Source of the DNA: Musa acuminata AAA Group
Taxonomy: Eukaryota; Streptophyta; Magnoliopsida; Zingiberales; Musaceae
Direction: 5' to 3'
Assembly (NCBI RefSeq): GCF_036884655.1
Contig: NC_088339.1
Location: forward strand, 34,843,501-34,907,500
Length of the DNA: 64,000 nucleotides
Shown: one piece after another, positions 24,964 to 39,800 of the stretch
Position numbering within the stretch: the stretch's first letter is position 1
Layout of the letters: each line of letters opens with the position of its first letter
Notes under the pieces: model-generated
Told to the model about the DNA's origin: nothing
The model's input: the letters and a program-made list of their open reading frames with translations, nothing else
The model's database searches: none
Position numbers and translations under genes: made by a program

Positions 24964-25821
24964 TCACCGGGGAGCCATTCCATTCATCAACCCAGCCCAC
25001 GATGCGAGGCCTTTGTCGCACCCCATTACCGCACGACCCGCATCGACGCAACACTGATCTGCCCACTGCGTTGATAGATTAATCCAGTCTCCGGGCTTCA
25101 CCTCCACGGAATTTGGCTCCTCGAGCCCATCGAAAGGGAGCGCAAGCCCCCGGCATGCCTCCATGAGGCCAGCATGGTTCCCATCGATGCAGAAGCCGCA
25201 AGTGCCGATCATGCTGTGGAAGCTGGCCGAGGCGGATCCATGGCTTGCAGCTTCTCCGAGGCCTGGATTCCCTCCACCCAAGGGGAGTTGGTTCCTGGTG
25301 AGGATGGCCCCAAGCTTGCCATCCATGAGATCAAGCCCATCCATAGGGTTGTCGAGCATCAGGTCGTACTTGCACTCCATGAAATCAATGTTCCGACAAG
25401 TGTTGGTGAATATTGATTCAAGATGCGGTAATTGCGCCAGAGGGAAGGGTTGGTGGAGGCAGCTGCTGGTTGCTTCTTTGAGCGAGGAGGAAGCAGATGG
25501 ATGCAACAGGTCGGCCGTCTTTTTAGCACCCGAGCGCTTGTTCTTTCGGCAGCCGCCGCCGACGGGCACATTTCTTAGGGTTCCGCCTTTAGTCCAGTAC
25601 CTCCTGCATGTTTTGCACAAGTACCTTGGCTGGGAGAGGCTGTAGTTGTTGTAGTAGCAGAACTTGGTGTGAGTGGAGTCACATCTGGGACACTTGAGAG
25701 CTTGGTCGTGCTGTGGCCGCAGCCTTTCCTCCATGACCGGCGGCGGCCTTGAGCATGACATCACTTCACTGGATGGGGAGGAGGCATCCATCCCGCTGTC
25801 TTCCTGAACAACGCCCTGCAT
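24964..25821 (-). CDS. Dof zinc-finger transcription factor
   Basis: A 285-aa protein. The Dof domain lies at residues about 41-95 with Cys44, Cys47, Cys69 and Cys72 spaced C-X2-C-X21-C-X2-C ([20 protein letters not shown], then [13 protein letters not shown] and [13 protein letters not shown]). It binds AAAG-core DNA in the nucleus. After a basic tail (KNKRSGAKK) the protein is low complexity. The ATG at 25821 sits at an AATTAATGCAG sequence that could equally be a splice acceptor (TGCAG/GGCG), so an upstream exon with another start is possible, as in many two-exon Dof genes. I found no convincing upstream coding exon. The domain is certain; the exact N-terminus is not. Confidence 0.93.
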   Translation of the reverse strand: MQGVVQEDSGMDASSPSSEVMSCSRPPPVMEERLRPQHDQALKCPRCDSTHTKFCYYNNYSLSQPRYLCKTCRRYWTKGGTLRNVPVGGGCRKNKRSGAKKTADLLHPSASSSLKEATSSCLHQPFPLAQLPHLESIFTNTCRNIDFMECKYDLMLDNPMDGLDLMDGKLGAILTRNQLPLGGGNPGLGEAASHGSASASFHSMIGTCGFCIDGNHAGLMEACRGLALPFDGLEEPNSVEVKPGDWINLSTQWADQCCVDAGRAVMGCDKGLASWAGLMNGMAPR

Positions 25822-27991
25822 TAATTGTGATGATCGTAATCATCTTGAGTCTGTAACGTGTGAATTCTGGTTGCCGAACAACAACCTTCGGACATGCACT
25901 TGGGTGTAAAGAGAAATACAAATTTGTGACGGTCACATCGACATGATGATGATCACCAAGTTGAGGAACATGTTTTGCCAAAGTGCTTCTTATCATTCCG
26001 GCTAATATAGTGAATGCATTGTGCTTTCCGAATTAGAAGCCAAGAAGTGAAAGCAAGACAAGCAGTGTCATAATTTTTCAGTAATCAGAATTACACAGCG
26101 GTTTCGTCGATCATATGAAAAATAATAAGAAAAAGGAATGGAAACATTCATCGATGAAGAGATTATAAACCAGAAAAGGGGTTTTCTCGTTCATGTCACA
26201 AACATGGTGATCTAAAACATGCAGCATGGCTTAATGACTTGCCTTTAGCCAGTCGGAGGACTCCATAAAAATTTGCATGGAAGGACTTGCCATTCTCAAA
26301 GCGAAGAGGAACTAAAGCAGCCAAGACAATAATAGGTCGAGAAAGAAGAGGTGGAATTAGGTAGTCCAGTTACACGGCTGGGGACGAGCCTGAAGATAAG
26401 ATCTGCGTGGGAAAGGATTGAGCGAGCGGGAAAATAGGGGCGATGGGGGGCTGGTTTGGGAGGGTCGTAAGGACTAGTATATGAAGGGAGAAAAGATGCG
26501 GAGCAGCAGCGACCGAGCTACGCCGCTTGTGGGGACACACCTTGTAGGAGACCCAAGTCCAAAGCTTCTTCCATCGGCTACAAAAGACTCAGCTGCCTAC
26601 CTCTGGAGGATTTCGGTGTCTCGATAAACGCAAGACCAGAGACTTTGTGTGTGTGTGTTTGTGTGCGTATACAATTAATAGAAAAAGTGAGCTCTCACGA
26701 GAACGAGAGCAATGATCCAAAGGAATGCAAGGATCTTCCATGCTGTATTCATCTACGCTGCTAGATGAAAGAAAGAAAGATCCAATTGCAGTTTGTGCTG
26801 CTTATGTTGCAGTTTTCACGCATCATCTGGAGAGGAAGGCAACCAAACCAAACCAAACCAAACCGAGCATGCGTTCCTCCCTGTCTGCACGTATGTCGTT
26901 CGACCTGTGCACAGATTTAGGATTCAGGATGGCGACAACCATCCACTTAATTTTACTTCCTCTGCACGATCCATCAATTAACATCATTATTTTTCTTCTT
27001 CTTATCCCTCATCCGCGGGCGTGTTAGACCAATGAGAAATGATTGCAGAAAGCAAATGCTTCGAGATAAGCGAACACCGTCAATCTCATTTCGATCCTTT
27101 GTTACGGTTGCCATATCTTCTTCGCTCCGTAAATTACTGCCATCCCATAGCGATACTAACGCTGATGTATACGTATTGCCTTTGCCTCCATGGATTTCGT
27201 ATCGCTTGGCCGTCGGCTCGAGGAGCTGAGCCGTCAACCATACGGTGGAAGAATCTGAACACATGTCAGAAGGTGTGCGGTGGCAGTAGAATATTTAGGT
27301 CATCGGGAAAGACGAGTGGCAAACCGAAAGCTCACTCCACGGCGTGGCCCCACCCCACCTCCCTCTCGTTCTCCCGCGCTAAGTGGACCCCAGACTCCCT
27401 TCTTTCTTCTACTTTCTCGCTCTCCACCCACAAGCAAAGAATCGATGCCCTCCTCCCTCCCCCCTCCCTTCCTACGGGACCTTCACGTGACAGGCAGCAG
27501 AGCCGGGTCCACTGCCGCTGTTTGCTGTGCACCGATGGAGAAGTGCTTCTATCTGTTGGACCATACCGCGCGCTGCCAACGTCGCGCACATCGAGCTGTC
27601 TCGGGCGACGCACGCACGTAGGCGGAAGTCTCGGTCGGCGCATGAAGAGGTCCCGTCGTCGTCCCTTCCCCCTCGCCCGCCATGCCCGTATGGCTGTCTT
27701 CTCTTCCGGAGGGATACACCTCGGGGCGATTCAGCCATACTATTCAAGTGCAAGGTCAACCCACAGCCCGAGCTTGAATTGACCCGGTCAACATTAAAGT
27801 CCAGGCCCAATTTGATGTCTCGACCAAACCCAGCCCAGATATCAAACTATACCGGGCCTGCTGCATGTTGGCAAACCTTTCATGCACATTATGCATTAAT
27901 TAAGCCCATGGAGGTCTTGTTTGTTCGTCAGGCTGTTGGCCTAAATGTTTGTACATCAGCCCATGGAGGTCTTGTTTAATCTACCTCCGCC
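25822..27991. other. Intergenic; Dof upstream region and RPS23 promoter side
   Basis: No supported gene. Short repeats include (TG)n near 26647-26665 and (CAAAC)n near 26843-26864. A direct duplication of about 20 bp, AGCCCATGGAGGTCTTGTTT, sits near 27904 and 27959. The long open frames at 27039-27782 and 27472-27810 show no domain and look like chance frames in GC-rich sequence. Confidence 0.5.
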
Positions 27992-28019
27992 TATATATCT
28001 ACAGGGGCGGCTAGGGTTT
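27992..28019 (+). promoter_or_regulatory. TATA-like and telobox elements of the RPS23 gene
   Basis: TATATAT (about 27992) is followed by TAGGGTTT (28012-28019), the reverse complement of the telobox AAACCCTA. Teloboxes near the start site are typical of plant ribosomal-protein genes. The ATG follows at 28096. Confidence 0.55.
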
Positions 28020-28095
28020 CGCCTACGCGCCGCCGCTCTTGCATCCTTCACCTGCCAGAGAGGAGAGAGGCCGGCGATCTTCGGCCACCAACAAG

Positions 28096-30244
<2,149 letters not shown>

Positions 30245-33200
30245 CTTATAATAATTGCTTTACTGGGTTTCCAGATGAATCAGTCAGCCATTTGCTTGAC
30301 TCGTCATTCAGCACTTTTTCCTAGTCGACGGTGATCTGTTTTCTTTTTTTGTTTTTTGTTTCCAGATGGTCAGACATTTGTTTTCATTATTAGCGTTTTA
30401 ACCACTGAACGAATCACACGGGCTATGCTATTTTTATTGAACCGATGACTTTATATTATGTGTTATGGAGATAATCTGACTCATCGTCCATTCGCTTGCC
30501 AAATGTTGCCCACGTGGTGAGCTCCTTTGCCCACGTCAGATTGGCCGAGGCCCCGTTCTGTTCGTGCATTTGGCGTGATCCCGCATAAATGCAACGCAAC
30601 TGATTCGGAATTATATAATAGGGGGAGTGGAGAGAGAGCGAGTGGGGAGGATGCAAATGTTCATCCTCCTCCACCTCTCTCTCTCTCTGCCTCGCCCTCT
30701 CTTCGACCCACGGTCTCCTCGAGACTGATGTCAACATTGATCGTTTCTGGGGCGAGGGTTCAAGCGTCGTCAGTCCCTCGTCGTTGTTGTCGGTCTCCCC
30801 TGCTTCCTCCGACAAGCCCATGTGATTCTTGATCAACAAGCGTGACGCCATCGCCCTCTGGGCGTACCCTTGTAGCGGCGGGTTTGGATCCTGACTTGGG
30901 TTTTGATTCTTGTTTCTCTTTTCCGTGTATCTTTTCGCTTCATGGTCCGATTTTGTCGGATCTTCGCGGACGTCGTTGGACACTGCGATCTGCTTTTCCC
31001 TACTTAAAAAGGTTTCTTTAGGTTCAAAACTAGGGTTAAGGTTCTGATGTTGAGGTTCTTGGGCCTGAAATGCGTTTGCAGGTATCGACAGCCATACTAG
31101 CTATATACCAGGTGCGACGTACGGAGTGAATTCTGGTGCTTCTAGTTTTCTCTGTTTGATTTATCCTCTGTCATATGGTTTTGTCTTTCCTAGCAACAAA
31201 ATACAGTGGGTTTCTTGAGAGCATGATTCAGTGATCTCATAAATTTATGTTATGTTGCAGAAATTTCTACATATATTGACAAAATATTTTTCGGTTCTAC
31301 TAAGATGAAAACTCCATGAAGAATGAAGGGAAAAAAGTGCCCAAGTGATGTTTGATAAAATGTGTAAAAAATGTTCATGGGAGTCACTGCTTTTGTGAAA
31401 TTCTCAAAATTCTTGTTTATATTCTTGTTTCCTTGCCTTTGCTACGTTTATATTTTGATTTTGATTGAAATCCCTGTCATCTTCATTATTGAGATCGGTT
31501 CGACCAAGGTTGATAAATTCTTTGCTTGTTTGAGAGGGAAATGCACAGCCATGCCCATTTCTTTGCTTGGGCGAAAGCTGGACAACTCTAGAACATTCTA
31601 AAAATTATAGAATGAACGCATGGCAGATAGGAACAAAACATAACGTTGAGGGTATTTTAGAAACAGCGAATGTGTCAACAATATGAATTTGTATGGACTT
31701 GTAGGAGCTTTATTCATTCCTTTTTCTTTCTTTATAATGTATGTATACACTATTGACGGAAGCTGCATGGAGGTTGCAATGTGTTTCTTTTCTTGAAATG
31801 GACTTGAGTAAATGCAAACTTGATTTCAAGGCCTTAAATTGTAGGTGTTATTCAATAACCAAAAGGTTAATAATGTTGGGTTATTAACATGGAGAGTGAC
31901 AGTGCAGAGTTGGGCTATGTCGAATGACCTAAAACCATGAATGAAAAGCTAGCGTCGCTGAGATGAGAATGTTGAGGTTGATGTGTTGAGTTGATAAAAA
32001 TGATAGCTATGGATGATGTTCTGGTCAAAGGACATGAGCTGATTAGAGGTTGCAGGTTGAGCGTAGAGAAACATTTAAGAAGGTTTTATTAGAAACAATA
32101 CTATGATATCCAAATGCATTTTGATTTTATCAGAAATATGCATTGTGAGAGTGGAGATCACTCAATGTTGTTTAAGCACTGGATGCATTTCCTCGAGCTT
32201 TGTAAGCTTGGATCCGTTGTAAAAGCTCTTCTTTAGTGCACGCAATCCAGTCGATGGACTTGGTTCTTTATATTAATTTTTGCAAGATACAGAGAAAACC
32301 TCTGTAATTTCGTCATGTACCAATTTGCATTATGCAGCACATTTGAATGGTCGAAATTATCAGCATATGATCTTTTTCAAACAAGAACAAGCTTGGAAGT
32401 TTTGTATTCTTCATAGCTCAATGCAGTTAATAAACCTGCTCTGTGAAGTGTTATCTGCAAGATGAAAAAACTTGGTTGTATTCGTTTAACTTGCACATGC
32501 ACTACTACCTGAAGTTGATATATGATAGCATGGACACGAGTAAAAATTTAGATGTCTCAATATGTATTTGTTTTCCATTTTGTAACATTCACAACGACTG
32601 ATAAATCTGTTTTGTGGCTCATCTTCGGCAGAGACACACATGAACAAGCTTGATTGGTGTGGTAGATATTTAAATGGTGGGTGAGAGGGAAAAAGAATGT
32701 AAATCTGATTGTTGTTATCCTTTTTCAGGTGGCGATATACTATGGTTGCTTATCCAATTTTGTTCACATTAGAAGAAATGAGCTCAGAAAGGCTTTAGTA
32801 GATTATTGTATTGGAAAGTTGTAAATTGTGATCGGTCCATTTTTCTGGCCGTCACCTGTTGGTGCTTAAAAAGTTGTCATCTGATGTCATTGAAATTACA
32901 TCCATACTACTACAATCAGGTAATTTTTTTGTTTGTTCTCAAGTTTTTCTGTTGTTGTCTTGATTGTTATTTTCTTTTTATCTAATAAGATGGATGAATA
33001 TTTCGTTGATCTTTATATCGAGGAACTTTTATTCTCTGAACATTGTGAACGGAAAGTAGGGTCGCCGAAGCAGCAAGTTATGGTGGACTCCAATGAGTTT
33101 TTGCATTTGCTTGTTGAAACTTGAACCTGCCCGAGGAGGACTGAAACAGGTTGTCTTTTTTCACCCACTTGCTGTCCAATTTTACTATGATACTTACTTG

Positions 33201-33524
33201 TTGCATTGACGAATTTTATGCATCTGCAAACAACGGTGGTGGGGATTCATTGACGTACGTACGTGACTTGTATATTTGCATTGCATTGCATTGCATTGCA
33301 TTGAATGTAGGTAGGTAGGTTTCTTTGTGTGTATTCTCCACCCGTGATTTATGTTGTCAATGAATTTGCTTAATTTTCGGATTTTGCTCTTTTGCTATTT
33401 ATGAAAAATTAAACTATTAGAATTCTTCATGATAAACTAACAGCTTCAATTAGTCGAGATGCAACGTCATCTATTTTCAGTAATATTTAGTCTATAAATT
33501 ATTACTTGCTCCTTATTCCTACCA
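30245..33524. other. Intergenic; possible untranslated transcription unit
   Basis: A TATA-like TTATATAATAG at about 30611-30621 is followed by a GA/CT-rich leader-like sequence, which could start a transcript. No convincing protein is encoded downstream. Short repeats include (ACGT)n near 33254-33262, (TTGCA)n at about 33276-33300 and (GTAG)n near 33308-33320. The frame on the minus strand at 30456-30983 has no recognised domain. Confidence 0.4.
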
Positions 33525-34690
33525 AAGGTGACCGGAATCTAAAACCCATCACCGAAATGGCTATTATTATTGTTACCTTGACGCTCGGCCGTGTCTTCCA
33601 CATCAGGCGTCACCGCCACCGCCATCGACTCCCGCTTCGCCCCGGTGCCCGACGTCTCGGATGCCACCGGTAAAAGACACAGAAGCAGGTGGAGAAGTAG
33701 AGGAAGGCGGAAGAAGGAAAAAAGGAGCAAGGCTGGCGAGGAAGAGGAAATGAAATGAACACGATGAGAAGGATGAATGGAGAAGGAAGAAAGGAAGGAA
33801 GGAAGGAAGGGGAAAGCTGTCCGAGCTGGGACAAGGAGCTGACCGAGAAGGAACAAAATCCTTATAGAACCGATGTGGCCGCCTTCCTCCTCCTGCTCTT
33901 GTGGCCGCCTTCCTCAACCAGCTCGGTCCAGCCGACGCCCTCCTCCCTCCCGGCCGCCGCTCCTCCGTCGCTCGGGTCGGGTTGAGGTTGGTTCAAAACG
34001 AGCTGGGCCGGGTCGTATACCCATTAACTCGAGTTAAACGACACGCTTACAACGACCGTTCGGTGAACTTACCGCTAGCAGAACGGACGGCAAAAAGGCC
34101 CAAAAAAAAATTTTTGGTCCTCAAACCCTTGAAATCTGACGTTGTTACTTTCACTTGTGGTGACCAGAACCCAGAGCTAAAATAGGGCCATACGACCTCC
34201 CGCATGCCCAGTCGTTGATGGGCCCCTTAGTTATGGCTTCCAAGGTTCAGCAGACCGTCCGGTGCACTCACTGCGTGCGGAACCGACGATGAAGTGGGCC
34301 AAAAAAAGTTTTTTTTCCTCCAAACCCTTAAAATTTGCTGTTGTTTCTGTCACCTGCGGTGACCAGAATCTCAAAATTAAGCCGGCCCATCCTCGTTGGG
34401 AAGGGCCCGTAGTTATGACCTTTCAGGTTCAGCACACCATCCCGTGACCTTACCGAGTAAGGAACTGAAGACGAAGTGGGCCAAAAAAAAAATTTTTTTC
34501 CCTCAAACCCTTGGGTTTCGCTATCGTAACGGTTACCCGCGGTGACCGGCATCTAAAGTTTAAGCCGGCCCAAATAACCCACAAGATAGGCAAATTAAAG
34601 ATGGAATCCGGTCACCTTGGGTAAGAATAAGAAGACGGATAGTGGCAGATTGGACGCCAGAAAATTTTTTTTGGGCCTCTTTCTCGCTGA
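33525..34690. repeat. Dispersed repeat block, copy 1, with about 185-bp subrepeats
   Basis: The block begins near GGTGACCGGAATC (33527). A GA-rich stretch and a GC-rich stretch (GCCGCCGCTCCTC near 33955) follow. Three degenerate tandem units then start near 34095, 34295 and 34476, with a fourth partial unit near 34657. Each unit has a GGCCC/GGGCC-A7-T5+ core, then TCAAACCCTTG, then CTGCGGTGACC, then AAGCCGGCCC. The same order of landmarks recurs at 53.4-54.35 kb. I cannot assign it to a known transposon class. Confidence 0.65.
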
Positions 34691-34864
34691 ACTAGAGTGC
34701 GGTAAGCTTACGAGATGGTGATTGTATCCACCATTTTATGGGTAGGAGCTCGACGCGGCGGCCTGATTCAGCCTAAACTAAAAAGGCCAACCCATTATAT
34801 ATGGGTAATCCGACCCGTTGTGGGCGGAATATCCTGCCCTGCCACATCAACAATCTAAAGCAGA

Positions 34865-34914
<50 letters not shown>
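34865..34914. repeat. (AAT)n microsatellite
   Basis: About 16 AAT units directly before the CA/CT-rich start of the minisatellite region. Confidence 0.95.
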
Positions 34915-34915
<1 letters not shown>

Positions 34916-35075
34916 CTCTCTCTCACACACAACACCCACACACATTTCCCTTCCCTTCCAGCCTTCTACTATTCCCAAATTCAATGACCACACACGCACA
35001 CAACATCCAACTTTTCCCGTTCCTTATTTTGGCTCGTTGCCGTCCATACTTTACTCTTCCCTTCCAGCCTTATAC

Positions 35076-35181
35076 TATTCCCAAATTCAATAACCAAACA
35101 TAGACAAAATATCAAGACACATACACACACACTTATTCCCAAATTCAATAACCAAACATAGACAAAATATCAACACACACA

Positions 35182-35221
<40 letters not shown>

Positions 35222-35375
35222 CCCAAATTCAATAACCAAACATAGACAAAATATCAAGACACATACACACACACACTTATTCCCAAATTCAATAACCAAA
35301 CATAGACAAAATATCAACACACACTTATTCCCAAATTCAATAACCAAACATAGACAAAATATCAACACACACACA

Positions 35376-35413
<38 letters not shown>

Positions 35414-35515
35414 CCCAAATTCAATAACCAAACATAGACAAAATATCAAGACACATACACACACACTTATTCCCAAATTCAATAACCAAACATAGACAAA
35501 ATATCAACACACACA

Positions 35516-35565
<50 letters not shown>

Positions 35566-35723
35566 CCCAAATTCAATAACCAAACATAGACAAAATATCA
35601 AGACACATACACACACACACTTATTCCCAAATTCAATAACCAAACATAGACAAAATATCAACACACACTTATTCCCAAATTCAATAACCAAACATAGACA
35701 AAATATCAACACACACACACACA

Positions 35724-35755
<32 letters not shown>

Positions 35756-36175
35756 CCCAAATTCAATAACCAAACATAGACAAAATATCAAGACACATAC
35801 ACACACACTTATTCCCAAATTCAATAACCAAACATAGACAAAATATCAACACACACACACTCTCTCTCTCTCTCGCTCTCTTATTCCCAAATTCAATAAC
35901 CAAACATAGACAAAATATCAAGACAGATACACACACACACTTATTCCCAAATTCAATAACCAAACATAGACAAAATATCAACACACTTATTCCCAAATTC
36001 AATAACCAAACATAGACAAAATATCAACACACACACACACACTTTCTCTCTCTCTCTCTCTCTCTTATTCCCAAATTCAATAACCAAACATAGACAAAAT
36101 ATCAAGACACATACACACACACACTTATTCCTAAATTCAATAACCAAACATAGACAAAATATCAACACACACACA
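35076..36175. repeat. Minisatellite of 17 monomers with five-monomer higher-order structure
   Basis: A 41-bp core (TTATTCCCAAATTCAATAAC followed by CAAACATAGACAAAATATCAA) is repeated 17 times, with cores starting near 35076, 35133, 35217, 35277, 35325, 35409, 35467, 35561, 35621, 35669, 35751, 35809, 35881, 35941, 35987, 36065 and 36125. Three linkers follow the cores: a = GACACATACACAC, b = (CA)n then a long (CT)n, c = a short (CA)n. Their order is abacb abacb abacb a, so the array is built of a unit of about 315-340 bp repeated three times plus a partial copy. Minus-strand frames through it are artefacts. Confidence 0.95.
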
Positions 36176-36372
36176 TGTGACAAGTATGCTCAATTAGATA
36201 TATTTTTGTTTTTCTCCTCCTTTTTTTCTTTAGTACTAACATCATGAAGATCGTCAGTCAAACATAGACAAAATATCAACACACACACACGTGATAAGTA
36301 TGCTCAATTAGATATATTTTTGTTTTTCTCCCTTTTTTATTCTTTAGTACTAACATCACGAAGATCATCAAT
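36176..36372. repeat. 115-bp tandem duplication at the minisatellite edge
   Basis: Two copies (about 36176-36255 and 36290-36372) share AAGTATGCTCAATTAGATAT and CTTTAGTACTAACATCA. A piece of the minisatellite core (CAAACATAGACAAAATATCAA) lies between them. The duplicated segment therefore joins the last minisatellite unit to the sequence just past the stop codon of the gene remnant at 36368. Confidence 0.85.
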
Positions 36373-36850
36373 CACCACCTTCCTCATAATTACTATTCCA
36401 CATGTCAACGCTATCATCATTTGTTCTTCCACCGTGCCCATGTGAAGTGAATTTACTGTCTGGCTGTGTCTCTGCATCACTATCCTTTCCAAGCAAATCA
36501 ACATTATCCTAATTAGCAAATTCCATCATGATCGTTGAGGTCAAAATCTCCTGCAGTATCTTTCCATCAGAATATGCCTGGATTCCATGTCATCAATCTC
36601 CCCTCTTCTTCACTATCATCACTTGCAAGCGACAAAAGATCATCTGTGCCCAAATCACTTCGTGCGGCCTTTCTCATTAAGACTTTGGCTTTCTCATTAA
36701 GACTTTGGCTTCTTCAATGTGCATGTTCTGCTCATGTAGAATCAAAGGAAGGCATCTTCTGGGACGCAATTCATCCCCTGCTAGCTGTAGAATCTCATCG
36801 CCAATTAGATGATGCTCATGTCGATTTACAAAAAAGCAAAAGTTCAGCTT
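36368..36850 (-). pseudogene. Remnant of an unidentified protein-coding gene, 3' end
   Basis: On the minus strand, coherent coding sequence survives in pieces: HHLIGDEILQLAGDELRPRR, then EEAKVLMRKAARSDLGTDDL with LSLASDSEEEG, then DLLGKDSDAETQPDSKF and VDMWNSNYEEGGD before a TGA at 36368-36370. A perfect 20-bp tandem duplication (CTTTCTCATTAAGACTTTGG, about 36672-36711) breaks the frame; removing it restores one continuous frame across KVLMRKAARSD. Further in-frame stops follow. The acidic, Ser-rich C-terminus is seen but I do not recognise the family. Upstream exons would lie at higher coordinates and I did not find them. Confidence 0.5.
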
Positions 36851-39800
36851 GGTTGCTTGAATTTCAATGTCCGTGCAATAAATGTATAAAACTCATACAA
36901 TTATATGAGACATAAGAACCACAAAAGATAGGCAAATTAAAGGATCAACACAAAAGGTTGAAACCTGAAAGTACTTAGTAGCTAATGGTGGGCATTGATC
37001 ACCCTGCTGTCACAGTATGTGTTACCAACCAACACATGTCCCCAGGCTAGAGCAACAGTTCTGGCAAAAATATAGTATATCTAGCCTGGTAATTGAATAA
37101 AAATGTTTGAGTTCAATTATTGAGTTGAATTTAAATAATAAGCCACAGCTAATTTGTGTTATTCATAAATAACAAGCTAAGAGAACTTCGCCTATTAATC
37201 AAAGTGACAACTGATTTATCTGGGTGGAGGGCAATGGTTTCAATCTAAGTTGATAATCATTTGGCTTGAGTGGACCAAGCCAAATTAGATATGATTTTTT
37301 ATTAATTAGTTACAACTGAATCTGAACTATATCTAATAAGTTCAACAAGACAAGATTTAACCATGGAGACTTGGCTAGATTTATGAATGACAAAGACAAT
37401 AGGGGTAATGACATGTATGTTTAGGCTATCTTGAATGGTACTAATATTTTCTAGGTTCAAGATTGATTATGAATGTGACACCTTTTGCAGGCATATATTA
37501 TGGTATGTATTAGTTTAGTAGTCTATTCAGTCTGGCTACACTCTGACCTTGCCAATGCATGTTAAAAGTTGGCATATTCTAGAAGTAGTCTCTTTGGGCT
37601 CTCACAGAGGATAAGTGTGTTGCATAGCCCAAGGTGATTAAATATCGATTCTGAACCTTGTTATAGAGATAAATGTGGCCGAAATCATTGGGACTTCTGT
37701 GATACCCATTTGATATGTTACTTCTTGTGTTTTTAGATACTAAATGTACTCAAAATATAGTAGAATCTAGTTGAACTTGATTGTCCTAACAACTGTTTTA
37801 TAAATTTTATAATAAAAAAAAACAACTGTTGTCTAAATCTTTAACAATGGTGAACTCAAAAAGGTGACACTGATTTCTGCAATAATTCTGAAAATAATTT
37901 AACATATGCGTAGGCAAATATGAATTCTGGCCTTGCATTCCATAGGGTGCTTGGTCCTTAATTGCACTGGCGCAATAAAATTTAGTGGTATTTGAGCTGT
38001 AACTATGATATAGTGGTAATGAAAACTATGCTATATAAAGAGGTAGATATAAGAAATTTAAGAAGCACTTGTTTGCATTTGAAGATTTATTCTTCTTGTA
38101 TCTTTAATCTTTATATTTTGTTTAGAGGTCAAAGAGAAAAAGAATGCCATCAGTAGAGAAGACATAATCCCTCAGGTTCTCATCAGGGTTAGAGCTCAGG
38201 TGAGTAAAAAATTAAAATATTCAATAATCAACTTGTAAAAAATATAACACAAAACAGGTAATATGCAAGCACTGAATAAATTACATGTTGCACCATCAGG
38301 AGAGAAGAGATATCCCTCAGCTTCTCATCAGGGTTATAGATCAGTTGGCTAAACAAAGAGGCAAAATACTCAGCAATCAACTAATTAAGTATACAATAGA
38401 GAACAAGTTAGATGCAAGCACTCTAATAAATACAATGCTGAAAAGGACTTTAGGTAGCCATTCTTTGTGGCTAGCAAGGACATAAAATTGTTTGAATACC
38501 AAAAGATAAAGCCTCAATGAGACAGAAAGTCTAATACGGTGCCCTCACCAAGCTCCACCAAAACACACAGATAATGCTGGATGCGGAACCCAAAAGTCAG
38601 CATCCGGGAAAGCTTATGCCATGATACAAGATGCGGATCAAATATCTATCACATATTTGCCATGCATTATTAATATCTTTGACATATGTTCGTAATCTAA
38701 TAAACGCTTCTAAATATGCATGCCTTAAGAAAAACCTCAATATACTACAACAACTAACTTAAGATGATAACTTGACCGAATGCCTATAACTAAAACATGT
38801 AAAAATACATATAAAAATGACTACCAAATATATTGCCATACCACTTTAGATGGTACAATATAATTCAAAATTTAAGGAAAACATCATTATCACATAGAAA
38901 TTGTTTATGATGTTATAAGATAACACCACAAGATCAATGCAAACCAATAGTTCATATTTTTTCAATTTCCAAGGGATAATATAACAAGAAACCAATTCCA
39001 AAAACTTGATCATTAGCAGAGTGCTATAATAGGTTCCAATGATAAGCATCAGCTTCACAATCAGCTTCATTATATGAATAAATTTCAGTTCATATTCATC
39101 TTCACAAAGGAAATCAAATTAAGGTCAAACATGACAACGTATTGTAAATCAATCTATTATAAAGTTTAACCCCATACTAGATATCTACCTACATCAACAT
39201 GAACACTACATGGTCCTCAAATTTATTGGAGGCAAAAAGCTTGCTAAATTGATTGAGCATACAACAAGAAAAAAAGAAAGATTAAAACATGTCTTCAGCA
39301 AACAAATGAAAAATAAATAACATATTCTAGATTGAATGAACAAAAACATCGAATGGTAGCAAAAGAGATAACTGAAAATAAGACGAGCATAAATGACAAA
39401 AGAAAGTTTATAGAAATGGCGGAAAATTAAAGAAATAGATTGAAACATAGGAGCCAGACAGAAACATGAGAATGGCAACACAAACAAGAGGCATCTCTAT
39501 CTCTTGAAATGATCAGCTTATATTGGAGACCGATCCAACTCCTAGTGGGAGTTAACTAATGAGAAGCCTTTTAGCTGTCTCCCATTGAAATAAATGTACA
39601 CTTTTAAATAAACAATATGTGCATCTCTTTGTTTCTTCCTTTAACCTTGAGGATATTTTTTGTTGCTTATAGCATTTGAAAATGTCTAACAAACTGTTCA
39701 AGATTCTCCATAATTCAAAAAAATATATTTCCTCATATTCCAGATTCCTTTAAGTTATAAAGGCTCATGTTCATAATGCATATACAAGGAAAATCAAGGT

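Noticed and set aside
27039..27782. 247-aa open frame before RPS23
   Set aside because: Composition is Ser/Arg/Pro-rich without any motif, it overlaps other equally long frames, and no splice or promoter context supports it.
30456..30983. 175-aa minus-strand frame
   Set aside because: It overlaps a TATA-like element and GA/CT-rich leader on the plus strand; no domain is seen.
35087..36183. Run of minus-strand open frames with repeated CLVIEFGNK peptides through the minisatellite
   Set aside because: They come from the repeat core lacking stops in that frame plus CT/CA tracts; the peptide is low complexity with no start, promoter or splice context.
38126..38201. Exon-like stretch between a TTTAG acceptor and a GTGAG donor
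   Set aside because: No neighbouring exons join it and a degenerate duplicate lies just downstream, so chance or transposon origin is more likely.
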